Shown here piece by piece: positions 14,141 through 22,240 of a DNA stretch of 22,265 bases. The notes beneath the pieces are model-generated. The model searched no databases, was not told where the DNA came from, and saw nothing but the letters and a program-made list of their open reading frames with translations. The DNA is taken from positions 1 through 22,265 of the forward strand of contig JBIIDT010000049.1 of assembly GCA_044238145.1 (NCBI GenBank). Reading direction: 5' to 3'. The stretch comes from QWPN01 sp044238145 (GTDB taxonomy: Bacteria; Planctomycetota; Planctomycetia; Pirellulales; UBA1268). Made by a program: the position numbers and the translations under genes. The first letter of the stretch is position 1, and each line of letters opens with the position of its first letter.

Positions 14141-16933
14141 TCAGCGCCGCGTGGCGGAGTAGGTGGGGAGGCGACGGTCGGGAACCTCGAGCGCGAGGAG
14201 GTGCAGCGCGGTGACGTAGATCCGCCCGCCGTACAGGCCCCACCGGTCGGGGATCGCCCCCAGCGGATCCCAGCTTCCCGCCAGAGGTCCCGCGGTCTCC
14301 TGGGTTGCGGAGAGCGTGGCCACCAGCCGGCCGTACCAGGCCTGCCACTCCGGGCCCCCGGTGTGCACGAGCACCTGCGAGGCGTAGTACCAGAGGTAGG
14401 AGTCGCGGACCTTGCGGGAGGCCGTGCCGTATTCCGGCGGCACCGCGGCGAGCGCCCGCGCCGCCCGCACCACCCGCGGGTCGTCGGCCGCCGCGCCCGT
14501 GTGCAGCCGCATCAGGCCGCCCACCGCCGTCATGCAGGCGTTCGAGAGGGGCGACATCCGCTGCTCCGGCTTGAGCGGGTTGTAGGCGTAGCGGGCCGAG
14601 TCGGCCGGCGAGGCGGCGGCCTCCAGGAGCGTGCGGACCCCGGCGAGCGTGCGGGGATCGGTCTTCAGCCCGGCGAGGTCGCCCGACCGCACCGCGACGA
14701 GCATCCAGCCGCTGACGGAGAGATCGGCGTCGCTCCGCGGCGTGTACCGCCACCCGCCGCGGGTCGGATGCTGGCTGGCGGCGATGAAGCCGCAGGCCTT
14801 CTCGGCGGCGGGCTTCACCCGCGGGTCACCCGTCATGCCCACCGCCTCGCACAGCGCGATCGACGCGATGCCGTGGCTGTACAGCCAGGCGCAGCTGTTG
14901 GAGAGCTCGTCGGCCGGCAGGTAGAGGTCGCCGTCGGGCTTCTGGGCCGCCAGCAAAAACTCGAGCCCACGGCGGACGGTGTCGCGGTGCGGGCCGTCGA
15001 AGTGGTCGTGACCGGCGCCGAGGAAGCACAAGAGCGCAAGCCCCGTGGCGGCCGTGTCGGACTGGAGCTTCGGCGCGTCGGCCGGCGCGGAGCCGGCGAA
15101 GCGGCCCAGCGCCCAGCGGCCGTCCGGCTGCTGCGACCGGGCGAGGAAGTCGAGGCCACGATCGACGACCGCCGCGGCCCGGACCTCGTCGGGCGACTTC
15201 TCGCGGTCGGTGCCCCGCTTTCCGGGTGACCGCCGGGCGAAGGCCTCGGCCACGTCGCGGACGCGGCCCTCCGCCGGCAGTGCGGATGCGGCGATGCGGG
15301 CCGGCGAGACGGGCGCCGGTGCGGCGAGCCCGTCGCCGCCGTCGCGCCGGGTGATGCCGCCGCCGAGCGGCGCGTTGGAGTCGGCGAGCGACACCGACAG
15401 GCCCTCGTCGCCGTCGTCGGCGCCGTCACCCCGGAGGGAAGCCACCGCCGATGCGGCGGGCTGGCCGGCGCCGGCGGCGAACCCGCCCACCGCGGCGGGC
15501 ACCGGTGCGGCGGGCCGGCCGACTCCGGTCGTTGCCGCGACGCCGGCGCCGCCGACCGTGGGCGGCACGATCGCCACGAGCGGCGGGGCGTCGGCGTTGC
15601 CGGTGGATGCCAGGCCCGCCGCCCGCGCGGGGGCGGCCGCCACGCCGGGTGCTGGTGAGTCGCCGGCGGCGCGGCCGCTCCCCGCGGGCCGCCCGCCGCC
15701 AATGCCGGTGGTTGAACTGGTCGCGGCCGCCGGGGAGGTGGCGTCGTCGCCCGCGCCGGCCGTCGCGCCACCGGATCGAGCGCCGCCGGCGATGGCCGTT
15801 GCCGCCGCGCCCGCGGCCGGCCGGCCCGAGGCCGCGGGCCGGGCACCGCCGCCAGCGGCCTGTGATCCGCCCGCCGTCGCCGCCGGCAGGTCGATCGCCG
15901 CCGCGGCACCGTCGCCTGCGGCCGCTTGCGTTTGTCGTCGACCCGGGGCCGGGCCGCTCGCGGGATTTGCCGAGTCGTCGGTGGTGACCGCCCGCGAGTC
16001 GCGGCCTCCGGCAACGGCGACGGACGTGCGGGCGGAGGCCGCCGCGGTCGGGGATGCATCATCGCCGCCGCCGGCCCGCGCCGTCGTCGCGCCGGCCGGT
16101 CCGTTCGATCGAGGCCGCGGCCGCGCCGCAGGAGCGACCGGCGCCGCGGACCCGGCCGCGGTCGCCGCGGGAGCCGTGATCGAATCGGCGGTGGTGTCGG
16201 TGGGGGATGCGGCCGCCGCCGTCGCCGCCGCCCGGGAGGCCGCCGCCGACGAGCGGGCCGCGGGCTCCCCCTCGCCGTCGCCGGTCGGTCGCGTCACCGT
16301 GGCGGCCGGCTGCGGGGCGGTGAGCCGCTCGAGGAGCGCCACTTCGCGGGGACGCCAGCGGGAGGCGATGGGTGCGGGCTCGGCCCGGGGCAGGGGCGTC
16401 GCGGCCGCCGGCGCCGGAGCCTGCGGCTGTGCGGCAGCGGCGGCGGCACCGATCGCCGCGAGGTCCGCGGCGGTGGTCGGCGACTGCGCCGCGGCGACTT
16501 CCGCGCGGCGGGCGGCCGCGGCGGCGGCCTCGAGCGCGGTGTCGCGGTCGCGGGCCGCACGGCTGGCCTGGGGCTCTGCCGCCGCCACCCGTTCGGCCGG
16601 CTCGTCGGCCTTCCGCTCCGCCACGTTGCGATCAGGCCGCCGCGGATCCGGCCGGCGCTGCGGCTGCTCGGGCGGACGGATCTTCACGTCGAGCGGCCGC
16701 TCGTGGGCGAGAGGCTCCGTCGTGGGCGACCGCGGCACCGCGAGGGGGAAGTCGGCCTGCCGCTTCGGCTTCAGCGGCTTGGCCGGAGCCGCGTCGGGGG
16801 CGGCATCGAGCCCCAGGTGGGTGATGGCCAGTCCCTTCGCCAGCAGGAGATGCAACGCGACGCTGGCGACCGCGGCCATGGCCAGCCGCCGCCGGTACGT
16901 CGCCAGCTTCGAGTTCGTCTTTCCGGCAGCCAC
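14141..16933 (-). CDS. TonB-like protein with a C-terminal prenyltransferase/squalene-cyclase-like repeat domain
   Basis: The protein has 930 aa in three parts. First is a short basic cytoplasmic tail and one transmembrane helix (about 17-39) carrying Ser24, His28 and Leu35, the same S-x3-H-x6-L spacing as E. coli TonB Ser16/His20/Leu27. Second is a linker at about 40-580: first Lys/Pro/Arg-rich (KPLKPKRQ, RPPEQPQRRPDPRRP), then mostly Ala/Gly/Thr/Pro. Third, at about 585-930, is an all-helical domain with QW-like repeats (SQQPDGRW, AQKPDGD, SQHPTRGGW) and QSDTAATGLALL. I see no DxDD cyclase motif and no TonB C-terminal fold. The GTG start at 16933 has GGAGG and GGAG shortly upstream and lies 21 bp after exbD. 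It is the last gene of the motor operon. The toroid probably binds or processes something in the periplasm, powered or positioned by ExbB/ExbD. Confidence 0.85.
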   Translation of the reverse strand: MAAGKTNSKLATYRRRLAMAAVASVALHLLLAKGLAITHLGLDAAPDAAPAKPLKPKRQADFPLAVPRSPTTEPLAHERPLDVKIRPPEQPQRRPDPRRPDRNVAERKADEPAERVAAAEPQASRAARDRDTALEAAAAAARRAEVAAAQSPTTAADLAAIGAAAAAAQPQAPAPAAATPLPRAEPAPIASRWRPREVALLERLTAPQPAATVTRPTGDGEGEPAARSSAAASRAAATAAAASPTDTTADSITAPAATAAGSAAPVAPAARPRPRSNGPAGATTARAGGGDDASPTAAASARTSVAVAGGRDSRAVTTDDSANPASGPAPGRRQTQAAAGDGAAAAIDLPAATAGGSQAAGGGARPAASGRPAAGAAATAIAGGARSGGATAGAGDDATSPAAATSSTTGIGGGRPAGSGRAAGDSPAPGVAAAPARAAGLASTGNADAPPLVAIVPPTVGGAGVAATTGVGRPAAPVPAAVGGFAAGAGQPAASAVASLRGDGADDGDEGLSVSLADSNAPLGGGITRRDGGDGLAAPAPVSPARIAASALPAEGRVRDVAEAFARRSPGKRGTDREKSPDEVRAAAVVDRGLDFLARSQQPDGRWALGRFAGSAPADAPKLQSDTAATGLALLCFLGAGHDHFDGPHRDTVRRGLEFLLAAQKPDGDLYLPADELSNSCAWLYSHGIASIALCEAVGMTGDPRVKPAAEKACGFIAASQHPTRGGWRYTPRSDADLSVSGWMLVAVRSGDLAGLKTDPRTLAGVRTLLEAAASPADSARYAYNPLKPEQRMSPLSNACMTAVGGLMRLHTGAAADDPRVVRAARALAAVPPEYGTASRKVRDSYLWYYASQVLVHTGGPEWQAWYGRLVATLSATQETAGPLAGSWDPLGAIPDRWGLYGGRIYVTALHLLALEVPDRRLPTYSATRR

Positions 16934-16954
16934 CGCTCCGCCTCCGTCGCGTCG

Positions 16955-17371
16955 CTATTCGTCGCCCGCCGACTGCACCTGGTAGTCCTCGATGCCCGCC
17001 TGCACGCAGGCGTCCATTGCGCCGACGACGAACTTGTGGGCCGTCTCCTCGTCGGCCCGCACGATCACCGTCTGTCGCTGCGGGTTGTCGGCGGCCGCCT
17101 GCCGGAGGAGCTGCTGCAGGTCGTCGAGCCGCACCGGACGGGCGCCCGCGAAGTAGTTGCCGGCACGGTCGATGTTGATGACGAACTCGCGGGGCCGGCT
17201 CGTGAGCGGCTTGGCCGCGGCGGCCTGCGGCAGCACGACGTCGATGGAGCGGTCGGCCTCGTCGAGCTTGCTGGCGACGAGGAAGAAGATCATGAGCAGG
17301 AACACGATGTCGATCATCGGCGTCAGCTCCAGGCCGCCGGCGAGCCGTCCCTTGTCGATCCGCACGCTCAT
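16955..17371 (-). CDS. exbD: ExbD/TolR-family proton-channel subunit
   Basis: The protein has 138 aa, a normal length. A short cytoplasmic N-terminus (SVRIDKGRLAGGLELTP) is followed by one transmembrane helix, MIDIVFLLMIFFLV, with the proton-carrying aspartate at Asp21 (E. coli ExbD Asp25). The rest is the periplasmic domain (about 45-138), with the family strings VLPQA, REFVINIDRAGNYF and TVIVRADEETAHKFVVGAMDAC. It works with ExbB to turn the proton gradient into movement of a TonB-like partner. The ATG overlaps the ExbB stop as ATGA, so the two are translationally coupled in an even ratio. The symbol denotes the family; the true partner is the toroid-bearing TonB-like protein downstream. 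Confidence 0.93.
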   Translation of the reverse strand: MSVRIDKGRLAGGLELTPMIDIVFLLMIFFLVASKLDEADRSIDVVLPQAAAAKPLTSRPREFVINIDRAGNYFAGARPVRLDDLQQLLRQAAADNPQRQTVIVRADEETAHKFVVGAMDACVQAGIEDYQVQSAGDE

Positions 17372-18066
17372 CGCTTCGGCACCTCGGGGGGCTGGACCGA
17401 CAGCTGGGCCGCCGTGAGCCGACCCTTGTTCTCGTATCGCTCGAGCTGCGGCAGCACCTCGTCGACCAGGCCGTCGACGTCGCGGAACCCACGGAGGATC
17501 CGGCCCTCGAGCCAGTGGGCCAGGATCGCCGCCGGGATCGCGACGCACAGGCCGGCGAACGTCGTGATCAAGGCGATGTAGATGCCGCTGGCGAGCTCCG
17601 CTGCGCGGTTGGCGCCCGCCTCGAGGTTGGCCGTCGTGTAGAAGGCGAGGATCATGCCCTGCACGGTGCCGAGCAGGCCGAGCAGCGGCGTGACGGTGAC
17701 GGCCAGGGAGATGGGGCGAATGTTGGCGTAGAGCCGCGAGGCCGCGCGGTCCTTCGCCACCTCGGCGGCCCGCTCGATCTCGGGCACCGGCCGGCCGACC
17801 TTCTCGAGCATCGCCTCGAGCACTTCCGCCGCGGCCGACGGGAACTCCGTGCACAGGCGCCAGGCCTTCCGCGGGTCGAAGCCGCCCGCCACGAGCTTGG
17901 CCATCCCCTCGCGCAGCCCGGCCGGCACGAACCGGCTGCGGCGCAGGGCCACGAACCGTTCGATGCCGAACGTCACCACCACGAGCGACATGGCCACGAT
18001 GGGCCACATCAGCACGCCGCCCTGGAGGAACAATTGCCACAGCGTCTGGATGCGGTCGAGGCTCAC
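17368..18066 (-). CDS. exbB: ExbB/TolQ/MotA-family proton-channel subunit
   Basis: The protein has 232 aa with three transmembrane helices: about 15-38 (GGVLMWPIVAMSLVVVTFGI), about 118-143 and about 160-185. The second helix carries PLLGLLGTVQGM with Thr134, and the third carries ALITTFAGLCVAIPAA with Thr169; these correspond to the pore threonines Thr148 and Thr181 of E. coli ExbB. A large cytoplasmic loop of about 75 residues lies between helices 1 and 2. It forms the pentameric proton channel around ExbD. The GTG start at 18066 is supported by GGAGG 9 nt upstream and by a GTGA overlap with the stop of the TPR gene. The long open frame beyond it is antisense-like noise over the TPR gene. 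Confidence 0.93.
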   Translation of the reverse strand: MSLDRIQTLWQLFLQGGVLMWPIVAMSLVVVTFGIERFVALRRSRFVPAGLREGMAKLVAGGFDPRKAWRLCTEFPSAAAEVLEAMLEKVGRPVPEIERAAEVAKDRAASRLYANIRPISLAVTVTPLLGLLGTVQGMILAFYTTANLEAGANRAAELASGIYIALITTFAGLCVAIPAAILAHWLEGRILRGFRDVDGLVDEVLPQLERYENKGRLTAAQLSVQPPEVPKR

Positions 18067-21000
18067 GATGCCTTGCCTCCGGGGGGTGGACCGAGCGCGT
18101 CGAGCCGCTTGCGGGCGGCGGCGGCCTGCTGGCAGTCGGGGTAGCGCTCGAGGAGTTCGGCGTAGAGCCGGCGGGCCTGATCGGGCTGGCCAAGGACCTC
18201 GAAGCACCGCGCCGACTCGAAGGTGGCCTGGGCCTGCCAGGGGTGGAAGGCGGGCGGCGCCTGCTTCTCGCCGAAGCCGTAGGCGGCCTTGAAGAACGCC
18301 TTGATCGCCTCCTTGTGCTGCTCCTTCTCGAACAGCACCTCGCCCTCCATGAGCCGGGCGCGGCAGGCGGTCTCCGTGCGCGGCCCGTCGGCGACGGCCC
18401 GGTAGCCGGCGAGGGCCTCGTCGAGCCGGCCGAGGTTCTGCCGCGCCCAGGCGGCGGCGTAGCGGCCCTCGGCGGCCTGCGGCGACTTGGGCGCGGCGGC
18501 GAGGAACCGCTCGGCGATCGCCAGGCTGTCGTCCCACTTCGCCTGCTGCGCGGCGGCCTCCGCGGCCCGCAGATAGGCGGCGTCGCGAAGCGCCTCCGAG
18601 GACAGGCCCATCGGGTCGGCGAGCGCCTTCGCGAAGGCCTGGGACGCCTCCGCGGCCTTGCCCTGCGCGAGGAGCGACTCGCCGAGCATCGCCTGGGCGT
18701 CCTTGGCGAACGCCCCGTCGGGCGCCGCCGCCAGCTGCTCGGCGAAGGCCTTCGCGGCCGCGGCATGATCCTTCCGCATGGCGTGGGACCAGCCGAGCTT
18801 GTGCCGGGCCTGCTCGGCGACGAGCGCCATGCGGCCCGTCCCCGTGCCGGCCGCGGCGGCCGCCGCGGCGTAGGCCTGCGCGGCCTCGGCGTACTGCTCC
18901 TTGGCCCACCGGCTCTCGCCGACCTCCAGCCAGGCCTCGGCCGCGTGCACGCTCTTGGGAAACCGCTCCACGAGCGTCGCGAACGTCGCCGCGGCTTCGG
19001 CCCCCTTGCCGTCGAGCGACTGGGCGACGCCGAGTTCGAACAGCACGCGGTCGGCGGCGGCGAATTGCGGCTGCTCCTGGAGGAGTTTCTGGAAGGCGGC
19101 GGTCGCCTGGGCGTATTTTTTCTGCCCCGCAAGGCACAGGCCCTCCAGCAGGCGGGCCTCGCCGAGGGCGGCGGCGTCGAGCTTGGCCCCGCCCGCCCGG
19201 GCATCCGCGAGGAGTTTCTCGGCGTCGGCCTGGCCGCCGGCGAAGTCGCCAGCCCGCAGCCGCGCGTCACTGCGGGCGAGGAGTGCCGACGCCGCGGCGG
19301 ACGACTGCGGATGCCGCGTGAGCAGGTCGCTCCACGACTTGATGGCCTCGGGCAGCCGGCCCTTGGATTCGTGGCACCAGCCGCTGGCGAGCAGGGCCCA
19401 TGGGGCGCGACTGCCTTCGGGACCGAGCTTCAGCGACTCCGCGAAGGCGGCCAGCGCCTCGTCGGGCTTGCCGGCATCCTGCCGCAACTGCCCGAGCCGA
19501 TACCAGGCGACGTCGCCACTGGGCCCGGCGGGGAACTCCTTCACCAGCCGCTCCGCCACGGCCAGCGCCGCGGCCTTGTCGTCCGCCTCGCGGAGGGCCC
19601 GCACCTGGAGCAGGAGCGCCTCGTCGCGCCGGGCCCACTTCGGCTGCTCGCGATCGATCACGGCGAGAAGCTTCGCGGCCTCGGCCGGCTGCTTGAGTTC
19701 GACGAGCGTCGAGGCATCGAGAAGGAGCGCCTCGGCACGCTGCTCGCCCGTGAGGCCGGCGGCCGCCGCGGCCAGCGCGGCATGGGCCTGCTGCCACTGC
19801 CGGTCCGTCGCGAGCGCCGCGCCGGCCCGGAGTTGCCAGGCCGGCCGGCGCGGGGCCTGCGGATTGGCGGCCATGAGCTCGGCGTAGGCCTTGGCGGCAT
19901 CCGCGGCGCGGCCCATGCCGAGCAGGGCCTCGCCGCGGATGGCGCGGACGTCGAGGACAGCCTCGGCGGCCGCGGTCTTGGCGTGCTTGGCGAGGTAGGC
20001 GTCGGCCCGGGCGAGCGCCTCGGCCGGCTTCTTGGCCTCGAGCAGCGCCAGCGCCGTCATGGACAGCGCCGTGGCCGCGGCCGGGGAGTCGGGATGCTTG
20101 TCGGCGAGGGACGCGTAGGCGGCGGCCGCCTCGCCGCGGCGGTCGGGAATCTCCCACAGCGCGTCGGCCCGGTCGAGCTCGAGCCGGGGCACGAGTGCGG
20201 GGTCCACGCCCGGACGGCCCGCGGCGGCGGCGAGCGCCTTCGCGGCGACGTCGGCCGCCTTCGCCGGTTGCTTGGCCTCGAGTTCGAGGAGCGCGAGCCG
20301 ATGCGCGGCTTCGATCGCCTCGGGGCCCGGTCCGGCGGCGGCCTGCTCGAGGAGCGGCCGCGCCCCGGCGGGATCGCCGGCCTCGACGAGCGCCCGGCCC
20401 GCGGCGACCCGGGCCTTCGCCGCCAGCGGCGATGACGCGTGCTCGGTCACGAGCCGCACGAACGCCTCCGCGGCTCCGCGCCAGTTCTTCTGGTTCCAGC
20501 GGGCGTTGCCCAGCCGGTCGAGGGCCTCGGCCGACCGCGGGCCCTTGGCCGCGACGAGCGGGGCGAGCACCTGCTCGGCGTCGGCGTGGCGACCGGCCTT
20601 CGTGGCGAGGTCGGCCCGCCACAGCGCCACGTCACCCGCGAGTTCGTGCTGCGGAAAATCCTTGGCGAACCGGTCGAGGCTGGCGGTCGCCTCGGCCGCC
20701 TTGCCCGTCTCGGCCTGTCCCACGCCGAGGGCGTAGAGCACCTCGGGGAGCCGCTCGGAAGAGGCGTGGTCCTTGACGAACCGCTGCCACGCCGCGATCG
20801 CCTCGTCCCGCTTGCCCGCCTGCCACAGCGACTCGCCGAGGTAACGCAACGCGTCGGCGGACTGCGCCGCGGCCGGGCTCTTGGCGAGGAACTCGCCGAG
20901 CCGGGTGGCGGCCGCGGCGAAGGCCTCCGCTGCCGGCTTCGCCTGCGCCGCCGCGAAACTGCCGCGGCCCAGCTCCCAGCGGGCGAGCGCGACGGTGTCG

Positions 21001-21332
21001 GGATCGGCCTGGCTCGCGACGACCGCCTCGAAGGTCTTGGCCGCCGCCGGCCAGTCCCCGGCCTTCGTCTGGCAGATGCCGAGGTAGTAGCGGCCCTTGA
21101 GGGACAGCGGATCCTGCGGGTGGGCCGCAAGCAGTGCCTGCCACTCCTCCGCGGCGAGGTCCCAGGCCTCGCGGTTTTGCAGCGCGGCCGCCGACGCGTA
21201 GGCGGCCTTCGCCGCGTCGCTCGACGGCGGGCCCTCGGCGCGGGCGACGCAGGGACTCGATGCGACGCCCGCGGCGAAGAGGAGGATGCAGCCGAGGCGG
21301 CCCGGCGACGTGCGATGGAGGGCGGGCGGCAT
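18063..21332 (-). CDS. large periplasmic tetratricopeptide-repeat (TPR) protein, first gene of the motor operon
   Basis: The protein has 1089 aa. A signal peptide (GRLGCILLFAAGVASS, cleavage near VARA-EG) is followed by tandem TPR/Sel1-like helical repeats from about residue 40 to the C-terminus. Typical units are GRYYLGICQTKAGDWPAAAK, ALRYLGESLWQAGKRDEAI and AWYRLGQLRQDAGKPDEAL. Several units have the YbgF/CpoB- or BamD-like flavour 'L..YP.s..A..A...LG', such as LYAELLERYPDCQQAAAARK at the end. There is no catalytic motif. TPR proteins encoded next to ExbB/ExbD or Tol genes act as periplasmic partners, as CpoB does with Tol, so a scaffold or load-bearing role in this motor is likely. The ATG at 21332 lacks a clear Shine-Dalgarno sequence. 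The stop overlaps the ExbB start. Confidence 0.92.
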   Translation of the reverse strand: MPPALHRTSPGRLGCILLFAAGVASSPCVARAEGPPSSDAAKAAYASAAALQNREAWDLAAEEWQALLAAHPQDPLSLKGRYYLGICQTKAGDWPAAAKTFEAVVASQADPDTVALARWELGRGSFAAAQAKPAAEAFAAAATRLGEFLAKSPAAAQSADALRYLGESLWQAGKRDEAIAAWQRFVKDHASSERLPEVLYALGVGQAETGKAAEATASLDRFAKDFPQHELAGDVALWRADLATKAGRHADAEQVLAPLVAAKGPRSAEALDRLGNARWNQKNWRGAAEAFVRLVTEHASSPLAAKARVAAGRALVEAGDPAGARPLLEQAAAGPGPEAIEAAHRLALLELEAKQPAKAADVAAKALAAAAGRPGVDPALVPRLELDRADALWEIPDRRGEAAAAYASLADKHPDSPAAATALSMTALALLEAKKPAEALARADAYLAKHAKTAAAEAVLDVRAIRGEALLGMGRAADAAKAYAELMAANPQAPRRPAWQLRAGAALATDRQWQQAHAALAAAAAGLTGEQRAEALLLDASTLVELKQPAEAAKLLAVIDREQPKWARRDEALLLQVRALREADDKAAALAVAERLVKEFPAGPSGDVAWYRLGQLRQDAGKPDEALAAFAESLKLGPEGSRAPWALLASGWCHESKGRLPEAIKSWSDLLTRHPQSSAAASALLARSDARLRAGDFAGGQADAEKLLADARAGGAKLDAAALGEARLLEGLCLAGQKKYAQATAAFQKLLQEQPQFAAADRVLFELGVAQSLDGKGAEAAATFATLVERFPKSVHAAEAWLEVGESRWAKEQYAEAAQAYAAAAAAAGTGTGRMALVAEQARHKLGWSHAMRKDHAAAAKAFAEQLAAAPDGAFAKDAQAMLGESLLAQGKAAEASQAFAKALADPMGLSSEALRDAAYLRAAEAAAQQAKWDDSLAIAERFLAAAPKSPQAAEGRYAAAWARQNLGRLDEALAGYRAVADGPRTETACRARLMEGEVLFEKEQHKEAIKAFFKAAYGFGEKQAPPAFHPWQAQATFESARCFEVLGQPDQARRLYAELLERYPDCQQAAAARKRLDALGPPPGGKAS

Positions 21333-21402
21333 GGGGGGACGCGTCCAGGAATCGGGGCGACCGGAACCGTCAATACTTTAGCGGCGCTGGCCGTGGGACA
21401 CG
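21333..21402 (-). promoter_or_regulatory. probable promoter region of the TPR-ExbB-ExbD-TonB-like operon
   Basis: These 70 bp lie between the PEP-CTERM terminator and the TPR start codon, so the operon promoter should be here. On the minus strand an AT-richer patch (TAAAGTATTGACG, 21380-21368) stands out. TTGACG resembles a -35 box, but no -10 box follows at the right distance; TAAAGT alone matches four of six -10 bases. The exact promoter is not resolved. Confidence 0.3.
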
Positions 21403-21436
21403 AAAAAAGCCGCACCGGCTATACGTCGGTGCGGCT
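21403..21436 (-). terminator. intrinsic terminator of the PEP-CTERM gene
   Basis: On the minus strand AGCCGCACCG (21436-21427) pairs perfectly with CGGTGCGGCT (21417-21408) around a 9-nt loop, followed at once by TTTTTT (21408-21403). The 10-bp GC-rich stem plus T-run is a textbook Rho-independent terminator, 63 bp after the stop of the PEP-CTERM gene. It insulates that gene from the motor operon downstream on the same strand. Confidence 0.92.
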
Positions 21437-21499
21437 CTCGTGCGTGTCGTTCCACGTCGTGCCGGGCTGCCGTCGTCGTGCGGCCGCCCGGGTCTGCCA

Positions 21500-22240
21500 T
21501 CAGCCGCGAAAGCGGCGGGTCACCAGGGCGACTGCCTGCGGCTTGCGGCGTCGCACCATCACGGCGGCCCCGGCGATGCCGATGCCCGCGAGGCCGACCG
21601 TCGACGGCTCGGGGACGGCGGTGATGGAGACGTTCGAGTTGCTGGACACCGAGACGCTGTAGCGGTCGCCGGAGGCCGCATCGGCCCAGTCACCGGTCGG
21701 CGAGCTGGTCTGGGCTTGGCTCTGCACGGTTCGCGTGTAGCTGTAGCCGGAACCATTCAGCCCCTGCGGAGCCGACGGCGTGCCCGCCTTCCAGTGCCAG
21801 TTGCCACCGTTCGGCACGACGAAGTACTCGGTGTTCGGCTGCAGAGCCGCCTCGGTGAACGTGAAGGAGTACGCGGCCGCGCCGCCGACGGCCGTGGGGC
21901 TGGAGGTGAAGATCGAGGAGTCCGGGAGACTGTCTTTGCTCGAAAAGATCGAGACGGTGAGCGGCACGGTGCCGACCGAGGACCCGAAGAGGCCGACGGT
22001 CACGGAGTCGAGGAGGAGCTGCGACGAGGCGTTGGTGTTGAAGCCCAGGGCGACCCAGTTGATGGCGTCCGGCTTCTGGAGCCCGAGTTCGGTGCTCGTC
22101 GTGTCGATGGGCGCCGGGGTGGTCGTCCCCAGATTGCCGAACACGACCTCGGCGTGGGCGTTCAGCGAGCAGAAGGCGATGGCGGCCAGGGTGACCGCGG
22201 CGCCGACGCCACGAATGCAAAGCGACCCGATGCTCTTCAT
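21500..22240 (-). CDS. PEP-CTERM sorting-domain protein, choice-of-anchor R-like
   Basis: The protein has 246 aa. A signal peptide (VGAAVTLAAIAFCSLNAHA) is followed by one beta-sandwich domain with WVALGFNTNASSQLLLDSVT, VPLTVSIFSSKDSLPDSS, YSFTFTEAALQPNTEYFVV and a Trp/His patch (GGNWHWKAG). This layout resembles the 'choice-of-anchor R' domains often found on PEP-CTERM proteins. The C-terminus is the sorting tag: VPEPSTVGLAGIGIAGAAVM, then the basic RRRK and a longer than usual basic extension (PQAVALVTRRFRG). Exosortase would cut at the PEP and anchor or release the protein at the surface; no exosortase gene is in the window. ATG 22240 has AAAGGAA about 7 nt upstream. A TTG at 22261 is in frame but unsupported. 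Confidence 0.92.
   Translation of the reverse strand: MKSIGSLCIRGVGAAVTLAAIAFCSLNAHAEVVFGNLGTTTPAPIDTTSTELGLQKPDAINWVALGFNTNASSQLLLDSVTVGLFGSSVGTVPLTVSIFSSKDSLPDSSIFTSSPTAVGGAAAYSFTFTEAALQPNTEYFVVPNGGNWHWKAGTPSAPQGLNGSGYSYTRTVQSQAQTSSPTGDWADAASGDRYSVSVSSNSNVSITAVPEPSTVGLAGIGIAGAAVMVRRRKPQAVALVTRRFRG

Noticed and set aside
15045..16985. Ala/Pro-rich open frame on the plus strand opposite the linker of the TonB-like protein
   Set aside because: It is low complexity on both strands. Only the minus-strand reading ends in a recognisable domain, begins with a TonB-like helix and fits the operon.
18243..20435. 730-codon open frame on the plus strand opposite the TPR gene
   Set aside because: Its Leu/Gly/Arg/Glu repetition mirrors the TPR codons; it has no independent motif or ribosome binding site.
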